A DNA stretch of 64,000 nucleotides from Phenylobacterium sp. (GTDB lineage: Bacteria > Pseudomonadota > Alphaproteobacteria > Caulobacterales > Caulobacteraceae): NCBI RefSeq assembly GCF_013822795.1, contig NZ_PNLB01000012.1, forward strand, positions 80,557 through 144,556, written 5' to 3'. This document shows positions 36,937-46,310 of the stretch, piece by piece (the first letter of the stretch is position 1; each line of letters begins with the position of its first letter). The notes under the pieces are model-generated. The model saw only the letters and a list, made by a program, of their open reading frames with translations, had not been told where the DNA came from and ran no database searches. Made by a program: the position numbers and the translations under genes.

Positions 36937-37827
36937 ATGTCGGATGAGGCCAACCACCGCTTTCGCCTGGGCAGTCTCGTCAAGCTGCTGTTGCTGGCGG
37001 CTGGGGCGGTGGCGCTGTTGGTCGCGGCGGCGATCGCGGCCTATGTCTGGAAGGGCTCGCACCCGTCGTTCCTGGCGCCGCAGCCGCGCGCGGCGCACGC
37101 CAAGTTCATGGCTTCGGGCCTGACGCTGCACACCCCGCCCGGCGCCGGGCCGTTTCCGACCGTGCTGCTCGTCCCCGGCTGCGGCGGCATCAGCAACGGC
37201 CGCGGCCCCAATCCGATCATGGACGAGTATGCGCAATCGGCCCTGCAGGCCGGCTGGGCGGCGGCGGTGCTCGACAGCTACGGGCCGCGCGGCTGGGATC
37301 CGGAGTGGGCGCGCCGGCGGGTCTGCGCCGGGGCGCGGCTGCAGGGGCTGTTTCGCACCGCCGACATCCTGGCCGCCCTGGACCTGCTGGCGCAGGATCC
37401 GCGCGTCGACCACCGCCACGTGCGCGTCGCCGGCTGGAGCCATGGCGGCTGGGCGCTCGGCGACCTAGTCACCCTGCATGGCGATGAGGACTTCCAGCAG
37501 ACCATGGCCGGGGTCGAGGCGATCCGCCTGACCTATCCGTTCTGCGCGCCGCCGGCTCGCGGCGGGCGCCGCGGCTGGACCTGGAGCGGCGGCGTCGACC
37601 TGGTGATGGCGCAGCGCGACGTCGTCCAGCCCCCGGCCGGCTGCACGCGCCTGATCGAGCGGGCGAAGGCCGCCGGGGCCAAGGTCACGGTCATGACGGT
37701 TCCCGGGGTCACCCACGCCTTCGACGAGCGGGTCCAGTCCCCGGACTCGGCCTTCCGCTTCGATCCCGCCGCCACCGCCAAAGTCCACCAGCAGTTCATC
37801 GGCTGGCTGCAGACCCCGGCGCGCTAG
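36937..37827 (+). CDS. membrane-anchored dienelactone hydrolase-like alpha/beta hydrolase
   Basis: A 296-aa protein. An N-terminal membrane helix (LVKLLLLAAGAVALLVAAAIAAYVW) anchors an alpha/beta hydrolase facing the periplasm. FPTVLLVPGCGGISNG is the oxyanion region, GWSHGG holds the nucleophile serine, and GVTHAFD carries the likely catalytic histidine. ATG 36937 (MSDEANHRFRLG) fits a short cytoplasmic tail; upstream in-frame starts only add low-complexity Pro/Ala sequence. The substrate is unknown. An inverted repeat CCCGCCG/CGGCGGG (36875-36900) precedes it. Confidence 0.82.
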   Translation: MSDEANHRFRLGSLVKLLLLAAGAVALLVAAAIAAYVWKGSHPSFLAPQPRAAHAKFMASGLTLHTPPGAGPFPTVLLVPGCGGISNGRGPNPIMDEYAQSALQAGWAAAVLDSYGPRGWDPEWARRRVCAGARLQGLFRTADILAALDLLAQDPRVDHRHVRVAGWSHGGWALGDLVTLHGDEDFQQTMAGVEAIRLTYPFCAPPARGGRRGWTWSGGVDLVMAQRDVVQPPAGCTRLIERAKAAGAKVTVMTVPGVTHAFDERVQSPDSAFRFDPAATAKVHQQFIGWLQTPAR

Positions 37828-37839
37828 GCGACCCGCGCC

Positions 37840-38973
37840 TTACTCCGCGTAGACCGCCCGCTCGAAGGCTTCGAAGGCGGCCAGCATGCCGGGGTCGGCG
37901 AAGGGAAGGAACTGGCCGCAGAGCATGCCGGCCACGCCGCTGGCCGGGTCGGCCCAGTAGTAGCAGTTGGCGAGACCGCCCCAGGCGAGGCTGCCGGCGC
38001 GGCGCATGCCGGGGACGTCGGCCTCGTTGCGCAGGAAGCCCAGGGTCCAGGTCTTGGGCGTGCCGGGCATCGGGCGGAAGTCGAGGCTGATCGGGGCCAT
38101 GGCGGTGGAAAGGTCGCCGGCCGGGATGGCGCTGTCGGCCTCGCGCAGCCAGGCGAGCGTCCTTGGCCCCAGCACGCCGGCGCCGTCACCCGCGAGCACG
38201 GCGCGGAGGAACTTCAGGTAGTCGGGCGCCGTCGAGCGCAGGCCGCCGCCGCCATAGTAGATCGGCGACGAGGGCAGGTGCGGCGCGGGGATGAAGGCGC
38301 CGTCGGGCGCGTGGTGGTGCATGCCGGCGGCGCGCGCCTCGAGCTGCGGCGTGGCGACGAAGGCGGTGTCGCTCATGCCGAGCGGGCCGGTGATGTGCTC
38401 GGCGACATAGGCGTCGAGGCCCTGGCCGCTCGCCTGCTCGACCAGCCAGCCGACCGCGTCGATGCCGATGCCGTACTGCCAGCCCGCCCCCGGATCGAAG
38501 GCCAGCACCGGCGCGCCCGGCGCGCTCTCCATCAGGCTGCCGCCGACGTGGGCGTAGTAGCGGGCGAGGTCGGCGTGGAAGAAGTCGTAGGCCAGGCCCG
38601 AGGTGTGGGTCAGCAGGCGGCGCAGGGTCAGCGGCGTGCGGGCCGGGCGCAGGCGCGGGGCGCCGTCGGGCCCGAAGCCCTCCAGCACCTGCGGCGCGGC
38701 GAGGTTGGGCAATCGCTCGCCGACCGGCGCGTCGAGCTCGAGCACGCCGCGCTCGACCAGCTGCAGCGCTGCGGCCGAGGTGATCGCCTTGGTGCATGAG
38801 GCGATCCAGAAGGTGTCGTCCGGCGACATCGGCGTCGGGTCCGCCGCGCCGCGCACGCCGGCGGCGAAGTAGCTGTCGGTCCCGTCGGCGCGGGCGACGG
38901 CGGCGGTCAGGCCCGGCGCCGCGCCCCTGGCCACGGCGTCGTCGAGCAGCGCCTGTATCGTCTGCGAACCCAT
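37840..38973 (-). CDS. beta-lactamase-fold serine hydrolase (class C / esterase type)
   Basis: A 377-aa protein of the Beta-lactamase (Pfam) superfamily, which holds DD-peptidases, esterases and class C enzymes. The nucleophile motif is SCTK (SxxK) in FWIASCTKAITSAAALQLVERG, the tyrosine motif region is WQYGIGIDAVGWLVE, and LTHTSGLAYDF follows. No signal peptide is evident, so a cytosolic esterase is more likely than a secreted beta-lactamase. ATG 38973 has GGGGAGGA upstream. It converges on the dienelactone hydrolase-like gene. Confidence 0.87.
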   Translation of the reverse strand: MGSQTIQALLDDAVARGAAPGLTAAVARADGTDSYFAAGVRGAADPTPMSPDDTFWIASCTKAITSAAALQLVERGVLELDAPVGERLPNLAAPQVLEGFGPDGAPRLRPARTPLTLRRLLTHTSGLAYDFFHADLARYYAHVGGSLMESAPGAPVLAFDPGAGWQYGIGIDAVGWLVEQASGQGLDAYVAEHITGPLGMSDTAFVATPQLEARAAGMHHHAPDGAFIPAPHLPSSPIYYGGGGLRSTAPDYLKFLRAVLAGDGAGVLGPRTLAWLREADSAIPAGDLSTAMAPISLDFRPMPGTPKTWTLGFLRNEADVPGMRRAGSLAWGGLANCYYWADPASGVAGMLCGQFLPFADPGMLAAFEAFERAVYAE

Positions 38974-39099
38974 GTTTCCTCCCCGGCCTCTCGTGAGGCT
39001 CTCGTCGCCCGTCAGCGGGGCCGATGATCGGGAGGCTGTCAACGGCCTAGTCGCGGGAGACGGGTGGCGAGGCGACATTGCGCTCAGTAAGAATTCGCT

Positions 39100-39966
39100 A
39101 TGGCCGATCTCGCAGATTCCCGTGAAGCGTTGCGCATCGCCATCGCGCAGACCCCGGTGGGCTTTGATCCGCGCGCAAACGGCGCGGCGATCCGCGCCCA
39201 GATGCGGCAAGCCGCCGAAGCCGGCGCCAGGCTGATCCAGTTCACGGAAGGCGCGATGTCGGGCTATCCGTCGGGCGAGGGCAAGCGCGTCCTGGCCGGA
39301 TGGGATGTCGACTGGGCGGTCCTCCGCGACGAACTGGAGGCCACCTCCGCTCTGGCGGCCGAGCTTGGCCTGTGGGCGGTGGTCGGCGCGAACCATCCGC
39401 TGACGCCGCCCAATCGGCCGCATAACAGCCTCTACGTCATCTCTGACCGGGGCGAGTTGGTCGGCCGCTACGACAAGCGGCTGCTGTCCTATACGGAAGT
39501 CACCGACTGGTACGTTCCAGGCTTGCGCTTGCTGACCTTCGAGGTGGACGGCTTTCGCTTCGGCTGCCTGCTCTGCATCGAAATCCAGTTTCCCGAGCTC
39601 TTCGTCGAGTATGCCGCCGAGGGCGTCGATGTCGTGCTGCTCTCGACCTTTTCGCGTGACCCGATGTTCGCGCTCCAAGCACAGGGCCATGCCGCGTGCG
39701 GCGCCTTCTGGCTGGGGTTTTCCGTGCCCGCGCAATGCAGCGCGGCGGCGCCGAGCGGCCTGGTCGGGCCCGATGGCAGGTGGATATCCAAGGCGCTCCC
39801 AGATGGTCGCGGCGGCTTGGTCATCGCCGACCTGGACCGCCGCTCAGAACCGCTGCGAGGCGCCTTGGACTATGCGCGACCATGGCGGGTGCGGGCGCGG
39901 ATGGGTGACCTGCATCGCGCGGCTCGCGTCGTTGACCCTCGAAGCTCGGATGTGAGCCGCTACTAG
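39100..39966 (+). CDS. carbon-nitrogen hydrolase (nitrilase superfamily)
   Basis: A 288-aa amidase-type enzyme. The catalytic triad is visible: Glu in LIQFTEGAMSGYP, Lys in VGRYDKRLLSYTE, and Cys in GCLLCIEIQFPELF. The protein lacks additional domains, so the substrate (amide, nitrile or carbamoyl compound) is not inferable. It is divergent from the serine hydrolase gene, 126 bases apart. Confidence 0.88.
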   Translation: MADLADSREALRIAIAQTPVGFDPRANGAAIRAQMRQAAEAGARLIQFTEGAMSGYPSGEGKRVLAGWDVDWAVLRDELEATSALAAELGLWAVVGANHPLTPPNRPHNSLYVISDRGELVGRYDKRLLSYTEVTDWYVPGLRLLTFEVDGFRFGCLLCIEIQFPELFVEYAAEGVDVVLLSTFSRDPMFALQAQGHAACGAFWLGFSVPAQCSAAAPSGLVGPDGRWISKALPDGRGGLVIADLDRRSEPLRGALDYARPWRVRARMGDLHRAARVVDPRSSDVSRY

Positions 39967-40128
39967 GTCTGCGTCCGCCGGCGTTGACCGTCCGTCGGCG
40001 ACTTCGTAGCGTTCTCGCATGTCGACAATTGCGTGACCCTGGCGCCGTGCGCGGCGCCGACAGCCTTCACCGCGGACCGCTGGAACTGCGGCCGCCTTGC
40101 TGTGTCATGCCCGTTGAAAGACATCCCG

Positions 40129-40641
40129 TTGAACACGATCCCACGCATCGAACCTGAGCGTCCCGGCGACGCGACCGCCATCGGCCAACTCACCACTACG
40201 GCCTTCGCGCCGATGCCGTTCAGCGACGGCGACGAAGCCCGCGTGATCGACGCCCTGCGCGAGGCTGGAGCCCTGGCCATTTCGCTCGTGGCCGTGGACG
40301 TCGACGGGGAGGTGGTCGGCCATATCGCCTTCTCGCCGGTCCGTATCGATGGGCGTCCGGGCGATTGGTACGGGCTCGGGCCGGTCTCGGTCGCGCCGGG
40401 GCTGCAGCGGCGCGGCGTCGGCAGCGCCCTGATCCTGCAAGGCTTGGATCGCCTGAGAGAGTTGCAGGCCGGCGGCTGCGTCCTGCTGGGCGACCCGAAC
40501 TACTACAGCCGCTTCGGGTTCGTGAGCGACCCCGCGCTCACCTATCAGGGCAAGCCCAATCGGTACTTCCAGCGCCTGGTTCTAGGGACTTCGGGGCGGA
40601 CGGGAGATGTCAGCTTCCATCCTGCGTTTGATCCGCCGTGA
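40129..40641 (+). CDS. GNAT family N-acetyltransferase (YhbS-like)
   Basis: The GNAT core starts at IPRIEPERPGDATAIGQLTTTAF and includes VDGEVVGHIAFSPVRI, LGPVSVAPGLQRRGVGSALI (acetyl-CoA loop Q/RxxGxG/A) and GGCVLLGDPNYYSRFGFV, which is typical of the YhbS group. No ATG precedes the core. I use TTG 40129 (170 aa), but GTG 40102, TTG 40114 and GTG 40033 are in frame and none has a convincing ribosome binding site. Substrate unknown. Confidence 0.8.
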   Translation: MNTIPRIEPERPGDATAIGQLTTTAFAPMPFSDGDEARVIDALREAGALAISLVAVDVDGEVVGHIAFSPVRIDGRPGDWYGLGPVSVAPGLQRRGVGSALILQGLDRLRELQAGGCVLLGDPNYYSRFGFVSDPALTYQGKPNRYFQRLVLGTSGRTGDVSFHPAFDPP

Positions 40642-40647
40642 GGCGCC

Positions 40648-41409
40648 TCAGGGCTTGAGTTGGGCGAGGTAGAGGTGGGTTTCGTTGCGCAGCGCAAAGT
40701 CGCGCAACGGCGTCAGCGCCGCCTCGACTGCGGCCAACAGCTGGTCGCGTCGGCCCGGGTCGATGACGTTGTAGTCGGAGCGGGTGCGCAGCTGCCGCAC
40801 GAAGCCGCTGGCGGTCACGCGCTCGGGCCAGGCGTAGGCCTTGTGGGTCACGGGCCCGAAGAGGCCGGACGCGTCGATCAGCGCGCGAACCGGACCTTCG
40901 GGCAGATACCAGGCCTGGGGCGGGGGCCGCCAAAGGTCCGGCGCGATGTCCGCATAGATGGGCTCCAGCAGCTCCAGGACCTCGGGGGAGGGGGACAGCG
41001 GAACGTGTCCGAAGATCGCCAGCCATCCACCCGGCTGCAGAGCCGCCGCGGCCTTGGGAAAGCTGACGGTTGGTTCGATCCAGTGCCAGGCCTGCGCGGA
41101 GGCGACGAGCCGAAAACTCGCCGGGTCCGGAACGAAGGTCTCGAACTGGCCGACGTGAAAATCGACTTCGCTCAGCCGCGTCTTCGCCAGGGCGATCAGG
41201 TCGGAGCCTGGGTCGACGGCGACGATCTCCCACCCGCGGCCCAGCAGGCCGGTGGTGGCCTGGCCGCTGCCGCATCCGACCTCCAGCACCCGCTGGCCGG
41301 CGCCGCCGACGACTGCGGCCAAGTCTTCGAACAGCGCGTCCGGATAGGGTGGGCGAACGGCGTCGTACTCGGCCGCGACGACGTCGAAGGTGTCCCGCTG
41401 ATCGTTCAT
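40648..41409 (-). CDS. class I SAM-dependent methyltransferase
   Basis: A 253-aa methyltransferase of the Methyltransf_11/25 type. It begins FDVVAAEYDAVRPPYPDALFEDL, motif I is RVLEVGCGSGQATTGLLGRG, then IVAVDPGSDLIALA, VASAQAWHWIEP and LQPGGWLAIFGHV. This arrangement is common in putative trans-aconitate or ubiquinone-type relatives. ATG 41409 (MNDQRDTFD) is preferred to an upstream frame extension because family homology starts right after it. It is convergent with the GNAT gene (6-base gap). Confidence 0.88.
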   Translation of the reverse strand: MNDQRDTFDVVAAEYDAVRPPYPDALFEDLAAVVGGAGQRVLEVGCGSGQATTGLLGRGWEIVAVDPGSDLIALAKTRLSEVDFHVGQFETFVPDPASFRLVASAQAWHWIEPTVSFPKAAAALQPGGWLAIFGHVPLSPSPEVLELLEPIYADIAPDLWRPPPQAWYLPEGPVRALIDASGLFGPVTHKAYAWPERVTASGFVRQLRTRSDYNVIDPGRRDQLLAAVEAALTPLRDFALRNETHLYLAQLKP

Positions 41410-41535
41410 CGCCGCCCCGCCCGCATGGCTTGAAGTAGGGCTGCCAGACAATCAGGGCGGGCAAGGGCGCGCAAGTCGGCGCGCCGCAGCGAAATGGGAC
41501 TTCAAGGGCGCGGGGCGGGGGCCTAGGGTCGGGAC

Positions 41536-42945
41536 ATGACCGTTTCCGTGCCCGCCGACGTGATCTCCCGCCTCAAGGCCGTGCTCGGCGAGGGCGGCTG
41601 GAGCCAGGACCCTGAGCGGCTGGCGCCCAAGCTGGTCGAGTGGCGCGACCGCTGGCAAGGCAACACCCCGTTCCTGGCGCTGCCGAAGACCACCGCCGAG
41701 GTCGCCGCGGTGATCGGCGTCTGTGCGGAGTCCGGGACGCCGGTGGTGCCGCAGGGCGGCAACACCGGCCTGGTCGGCGGGCAGATCCCGCTGGGCGAAA
41801 TCCTGCTGTCGACCGAGCGGATGCGGACGATCCGCGATGTCGACGCCTTCGACGACGTGCTGGTGGCCGAGGCGGGCGTGACCTTGCAGGCCGCGCACGA
41901 GGCGGCGCTGGAGAAGGGGCGACGCTTCCCGCTGGACATCGCCTCGCAGGGGACGGCGACCATCGGGGGGATCATCTCGACCAACGCCGGCGGCACGGCG
42001 GTGCTGCGCTATGGCAACACCCGCGAGCTGGTGCTGGGGCTGGAGGCGGTGCTGCCCAACGGCGAGATCTGGAACGGGCTGAAGCGCCTGCGTAAAGACA
42101 ACACTGGCTATGATCTCAAGCAGCTGCTGATCGGGGCCGAGGGGACGCTGGGCGTGGTCACCGCCGCCAGCCTGAAGCTGTTCCCGGTGCTGGTCTCGCG
42201 CGCCACCGCCATCGCCGCGGTCGCTGATCCCGAGGCGGCGATCCAGCTGCTGGCGCGAGCCAAGGACGCGGCCGGCGGCGCGGTCGAGGCGTTCGAGCTG
42301 ATGGGCCGGCGCGGGATCGACTTCGTGCTCAAGAACATCCCCAACCAGCGCGACCCCCTGAGCGAAATCCATCCCTGGTACGTGCTGATCGAGATCGCCT
42401 CGGGCGAGCCGGGCGCGGCCGAGAGCGCCATGGAACGGCTGCTGGGCGCCGCGCTGGAGGACGGGCTGGTGCGCGACGCCGCCGTCGCCCAGAGCCAGGC
42501 CCAGGCGCAGGCCTTCTGGTCGGTCCGCGAGAACCAGTCGCCGGGCCAGAAGCCGGAAGGCGCGACCTGGAAGCACGACGTCTCGGTGCCGGTCAGCCGG
42601 GTGGCGGAGTTCCTGAACCAGGCGACGGCGCGCATGGAGGCGCTGGTTCCCGGGGCCAGGGTCACCGCCTTCGGCCATGTCGGCGACGGCAACATCCACT
42701 ACGATGTGATCCGCCCGGACGGCGGTGACGACGCGGCGCACTCGGCGCTGCGCAGCGAAGGCTCGCGCATCGTCCATGACATCGTCGCCTCGATGGGCGG
42801 CTCGATCTCGGCCGAGCATGGGCTGGGATCGATGAAGACCGAGGAGGCCAGGCGCTACAAGTCGCCGGTCGAGGTTGCGGCGCTCTCGGCGATCCGGCTA
42901 AGCCTGGACCCGAAGCGGATCATGAATCCGCGAGTCCATTTCTGA
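41536..42945 (+). CDS. FAD-linked D-2-hydroxyacid dehydrogenase (D-lactate / 2-hydroxyglutarate type)
   Basis: A 469-aa VAO-family flavoprotein. The FAD-binding domain has VVPQGGNTGLVGGQIP, IASQGTATIGGIISTNAGGTAVLRYGNTRELVLGLEAVLPNG and LLIGAEGTLGVVTAASLKLFP. The C-terminal half has FGHVGDGNIHYDV and SISAEHGLGSMK, with the metal- and substrate-binding histidines, and ends KRIMNPRVHF. This fits D-lactate, glycolate or D-2-hydroxyglutarate oxidation; I cannot separate these by eye. It starts at ATG 41536 and is followed seven bases later by yaaA. Confidence 0.9.
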   Translation: MTVSVPADVISRLKAVLGEGGWSQDPERLAPKLVEWRDRWQGNTPFLALPKTTAEVAAVIGVCAESGTPVVPQGGNTGLVGGQIPLGEILLSTERMRTIRDVDAFDDVLVAEAGVTLQAAHEAALEKGRRFPLDIASQGTATIGGIISTNAGGTAVLRYGNTRELVLGLEAVLPNGEIWNGLKRLRKDNTGYDLKQLLIGAEGTLGVVTAASLKLFPVLVSRATAIAAVADPEAAIQLLARAKDAAGGAVEAFELMGRRGIDFVLKNIPNQRDPLSEIHPWYVLIEIASGEPGAAESAMERLLGAALEDGLVRDAAVAQSQAQAQAFWSVRENQSPGQKPEGATWKHDVSVPVSRVAEFLNQATARMEALVPGARVTAFGHVGDGNIHYDVIRPDGGDDAAHSALRSEGSRIVHDIVASMGGSISAEHGLGSMKTEEARRYKSPVEVAALSAIRLSLDPKRIMNPRVHF

Positions 42946-42951
42946 GTTCCC

Positions 42952-43752
42952 ATGCTGATCGTCATCTCCCCCGCCAAGGCGCTCGATTTCACGCGACCGG
43001 ACGGCGCCGCGCCGATGACGACGCCGCAGATGGCCGAGGACATCGCCGAGCTGAGCCTCACGGCCAAGAAGCTGAAGGTCGCGGACCTGAAGAAGATGAT
43101 GGACCTGTCGGACAAGCTGGCCGAGCTGAATCGCGAACGGTTCGCGGCCTTCGACCCGGCGATGGAGGACGGTCTGCAGGCGGCGTTCGCGTTCAACGGC
43201 GACGTCTATTCGGGGCTGAAGGCGCGGGAGCTGAACAAGAAGGGCCTGAACTACGCCCAGAAGCATTTGCGCATCCTGTCGGGGCTGTACGGCGTGCTGC
43301 GGCCGCTGGACGCGATCCAGCCCTATCGCCTGGAGATGGGCGTGCGGATCAAGACCAAGCGCGGCGCCAGCCTCTACGATTTCTGGGGCGACAAGATCGC
43401 CGGGGTGCTGAATGAGGCCGGGGCCGGCCACAAGGACCCGACGCTGGTGAACTGCGCCAGCCAGGAATACTTCGGCGCGGTCGACCGCGCGGCGATCAAG
43501 CTGCCGGTGGTGACGGCCAAGTTCTTCGAGGAGAAGGACGGCTCATCGAAGATCATCTCGTTCTACGCCAAGAAGGCGCGCGGGCTGATGGCGCGCTACG
43601 CCATCGACCACGGCGTCGAGAAGGCCGAGGATCTCAAGGCCTTCGACGTCGAGGGCTACCGTTTCCAGAAGAGCGCTTCGAGCGACACCGAATGGGTGTT
43701 CTCGCGGCCCCAGCCTCCGCCGCCGTCAGCGGCCAAAAAGCAGAAGGACTGA
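42952..43752 (+). CDS. yaaA: peroxide stress protein YaaA (UPF0246)
   Basis: A 266-aa protein with the YaaA pattern: MLIVISPAKALDF at the start, FNGDVYSGLKARELN, QKHLRILSGLYGVLRPLDAIQPYRLEMG, LVNCASQEYFGAV, and the C-terminal GYRFQKSASSDTEWVFSR. YaaA limits iron-driven DNA damage under peroxide stress in E. coli. It lies between two metabolic oxidoreductases, five bases from the next gene. Confidence 0.94.
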   Translation: MLIVISPAKALDFTRPDGAAPMTTPQMAEDIAELSLTAKKLKVADLKKMMDLSDKLAELNRERFAAFDPAMEDGLQAAFAFNGDVYSGLKARELNKKGLNYAQKHLRILSGLYGVLRPLDAIQPYRLEMGVRIKTKRGASLYDFWGDKIAGVLNEAGAGHKDPTLVNCASQEYFGAVDRAAIKLPVVTAKFFEEKDGSSKIISFYAKKARGLMARYAIDHGVEKAEDLKAFDVEGYRFQKSASSDTEWVFSRPQPPPPSAAKKQKD

Positions 43753-43756
43753 TCGG

Positions 43757-44554
43757 ATGGCCGTGGACTATGGGCTGCAGGGCCATGTGGCCGTCATTAC
43801 CGGGTCCACCAGCGGCATCGGCCAGGCGCTCGCCGCCTCGCTGGCCGAGCAGGGGGTGAATGTCATCCTCAACGGCTTTGGCGACCCGGCCAAGATCGAG
43901 GCCGACCGCGCCGCGCTGCAGGCGCGGACCAATGCGGCGATCCGCTATCACGGCGCGGACATGACCAAGCCAGGCGAGATCACCGACCTGATCGAGTACG
44001 CGGTGCGCGAGTTCGGCCGGCTGGACATCCTGGTCAACAACGCCGGCATCCAGCACGTCGCCCCGGTCGACGAGTTCCCGCCCGAGAAGTGGGACGCGCT
44101 GATCGCGATCATCCTGTCCTCGACCTTCCACGCCAGCCGCGCGGCGATCCCGATCATGAAGGCGCAGGGCCGCGGACGGATCGTCAACATCGCTTCGGCC
44201 CATGGGCTGGTCGCCTCGCCGTTCAAGGCGCCCTATGTCGCCGCCAAGCATGGCGTGGTCGGGTTCACCAAGGGGCTCGGCGTCGAGCTGGCCCGCACCG
44301 GCATCACCGCCAACGCCATCTGCCCCGGCTATGTGAAGACCCCGCTGATCGAGGCGCAGATCGTCGACCAGGCCAAGACCCGCGGCATCCCCGAGGACCG
44401 GGTGATGGAGGACGTGATCCTCGCCGCCCAGCCGACCAAGAAGTTCGTCGAGTACGAACACCTGGCCGGGATGCTGCTCTACCTGGTGTCCGACATGGGC
44501 GCGTCGGCGACCGGCGCGGCCATGGTGGTGGACGGCGGTTGGACGGCGACTTAG
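43757..44554 (+). CDS. short-chain dehydrogenase, probably D-3-hydroxybutyrate dehydrogenase
   Basis: A 265-aa SDR. The cofactor motif is TGSTSGIGQA, then NNAGIQHVAPVDEFPPEKWD, the catalytic Ser region NIASAHGLVASPFKAPYVAAKHG with YxxxK, and CPGYVKTPLIEAQI. These stretches, notably AGIQHVAPVD, are typical of 3-hydroxybutyrate dehydrogenase, which oxidises ketone body or PHB-derived hydroxybutyrate to acetoacetate with NAD. It follows yaaA with a four-base gap. Confidence 0.87.
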   Translation: MAVDYGLQGHVAVITGSTSGIGQALAASLAEQGVNVILNGFGDPAKIEADRAALQARTNAAIRYHGADMTKPGEITDLIEYAVREFGRLDILVNNAGIQHVAPVDEFPPEKWDALIAIILSSTFHASRAAIPIMKAQGRGRIVNIASAHGLVASPFKAPYVAAKHGVVGFTKGLGVELARTGITANAICPGYVKTPLIEAQIVDQAKTRGIPEDRVMEDVILAAQPTKKFVEYEHLAGMLLYLVSDMGASATGAAMVVDGGWTAT

Positions 44555-44575
44555 AGCCGCCGTCCCTGACAGACG

Positions 44576-45016
44576 CTACTTCTTGAAGGTCAGTTCGCGG
44601 GCGGTCAGGCCGCCGCGCAGGACGCGGACCTGTTCGCGCGAGACCGCGGCCTGGTTGCTCTTCGTGACGCTGCCGAAGGCCTTGGCCATGATCGCCTCGT
44701 TCTCGTCGAGGCTGCGGTCGAACACGGCCATGTTCTTGTATTCGATCATCAGGATGACGTCGGCCTCGCCGTCGCGCGGATTGTCGACAGCCAGGACCCG
44801 GTAGTCGAGGACGTCGCCGCGGGCCTTGTCGGCCTCCTGGATGTTGCGCCAGGTCGAGTTCAGGTAGGACATGTAGTCGTCGAACATGCCCGGCTTGGTC
44901 TCGATATAGGAGATCTGCCAGACCGGGCCCAGGTCGTAGGTCCTGGGGGCGTTCTGAGCCATGGCGGCGCTGCTGAGTCCCAGGGCCAGGGCGGCGGCGG
45001 CAAGAATAGTTCTCAC
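44576..45016 (-). CDS. secreted hypothetical protein, 146 aa
   Basis: A small protein with a clear signal peptide (MRTILAAAALALGLSSAAMAQ). The mature part starts YDLGPVWQISYIETKPGMFDDYMSYL and has DVILMIEYKNMAVFDRS, a pattern like ferredoxin-fold alpha/beta barrel domains; this is only a likeness. It acts in the periplasm if the signal is used. Function unknown. It converges on the SDR gene. Confidence 0.78.
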   Translation of the reverse strand: MRTILAAAALALGLSSAAMAQNAPRTYDLGPVWQISYIETKPGMFDDYMSYLNSTWRNIQEADKARGDVLDYRVLAVDNPRDGEADVILMIEYKNMAVFDRSLDENEAIMAKAFGSVTKSNQAAVSREQVRVLRGGLTARELTFKK

Positions 45017-45088
45017 GCAAACTCTCCTTTGTTCTTTGCGCGGGCTTGCGCGACGGGAGCTTGCTCTGCTGTATTCGAAAGAACAACG

Positions 45089-45502
45089 TTACTCAGGTTG
45101 TGGTGCAGCTCGCAGCGTCCACAGCACCCAGATCGAGACCGGCAGGTTGATCAGCACGGCGGTCAGCACCCCGGGAGCGTAGCCGCCGAACGCCCAGGCG
45201 GCGGTGACATGCGGCACCGGCACGTTGAGCAGCAGCACCACGGCCACGGCGCGCAGGGTGATGACCTTGGCCGAGGTCACCGAGCCCGTCGCCGCCCACG
45301 CCGCCAGCAGCCCGATGGCCAGGGTGATGGCGGTCAGCAGCAGGGCGAACACCGCCGGATCGGGCCGCCACCAGGTCAGATGGTAGCTGTCGAGCATCGC
45401 CTCGACATGGCCGCCCAGCAGGGCGTAGGCCAGCCCTTCTTCGAGGTTGTGCAGGGCGAGCGCGGCGATCAGCGCCAGCCCGGCGGTGCGGCGGCTCCCC
45501 AT
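45089..45502 (-). CDS. HXXEE-motif membrane protein
   Basis: A 137-aa integral membrane protein with about four helices. HNLEE (in LALHNLEEGLAYALLGG) is the HXXEE motif and PHVTAAWAFGGYAPGVLTAVLINLP is the second conserved block of that family. The acidic/histidine residues inside helices suggest a membrane enzyme; the family has no settled function. It starts one base after the GST stop, so the two probably share a transcript. Confidence 0.82.
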   Translation of the reverse strand: MGSRRTAGLALIAALALHNLEEGLAYALLGGHVEAMLDSYHLTWWRPDPAVFALLLTAITLAIGLLAAWAATGSVTSAKVITLRAVAVVLLLNVPVPHVTAAWAFGGYAPGVLTAVLINLPVSIWVLWTLRAAPQPE

Positions 45503-45503
45503 C

Positions 45504-46310
45504 CTAGTCGCCGGCGCGGGGCCCGAAGTCGGGGCTGAAGCGGATGTTGTCCTTGGCCAGGCCGTCGATCACCACCTGAGCGCCGCCGCTCTTGATCATC
45601 CATTCCAGGCGGTGGTCGCGGTACTCGCGCTTGAATAGGCCCTGACGGACCAGCTCGGCGACGTTGGGCATGGCCGCGGCGCGCGACGAGGCCGCCGCTT
45701 CCTCCGCCGTTCGGGCGACCGAGCTGCGGGCGTTGGCGCGTTCCAGCCAGGCGGCGAGACGGGTGCCCTTGTCGGGCGGCAGGCCGTGGCCGACCGAGCC
45801 GTTCAGATAGGGCGCGACGGCCAGGTCGCCCCAGCCGAAGCGCTCGCCGTTGAACCAGGTGCGATCGGCCAGCTCGTCTTCCAGCCAGGCGAACCAGCGG
45901 CGCGTCTGACTGGCGGCGCGGGCCAGCAGGGTGCGTTCCAGCTCTCCCTCGGCTCTCCGGAACCAGCGGATCTCCGACAGGCCCCAGTTGATCGCCTCGA
46001 AGTGGGTGTCCATCGCCTCTTCCAGCATCCGCACGCGGGCGCGCTCGGCGGCTCCGGCGGGCAGCAGCGGCGGGTCGGGCCAGCGGTCCTCGATGTATTC
46101 GAGGATGATGGTCGAGTCGAAAATTCGGACCTCGCCGTCGACCAGGGCCGGGACCTCGGCGCGGGGATTGGCCTGCAGGAACTCGCCGGCCGCGCCGCCG
46201 GCTCCGAGGCCGCCGGGCGTCAGGGTCTCGAACGGCTGGCCCTTCTCGCGCAGGGCGATCTTGACCTTCTGGGCGTAGGGCGACAGCGGGTGGTCGTAGA
46301 GCTTGAGCAT
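45504..46310 (-). CDS. glutathione S-transferase family protein
   Basis: A 268-aa GST. The thioredoxin-like N-terminal domain reads MLKLYDHPLSPYAQKVKIALREKG, VPALVDGEVRIFDSTIILEYIEDRWP, with the glutathione-binding V-P and (D/E)-S-T segment. An all-helical C-terminal domain follows, with FNGERFGWGDLAVAPYL. ATG 46310 has GGAGGGAG upstream on the minus strand and matches the family start. The last ~50 residues extend beyond a minimal GST. Conjugation substrate unknown. Confidence 0.9.
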   Translation of the reverse strand: MLKLYDHPLSPYAQKVKIALREKGQPFETLTPGGLGAGGAAGEFLQANPRAEVPALVDGEVRIFDSTIILEYIEDRWPDPPLLPAGAAERARVRMLEEAMDTHFEAINWGLSEIRWFRRAEGELERTLLARAASQTRRWFAWLEDELADRTWFNGERFGWGDLAVAPYLNGSVGHGLPPDKGTRLAAWLERANARSSVARTAEEAAASSRAAAMPNVAELVRQGLFKREYRDHRLEWMIKSGGAQVVIDGLAKDNIRFSPDFGPRAGD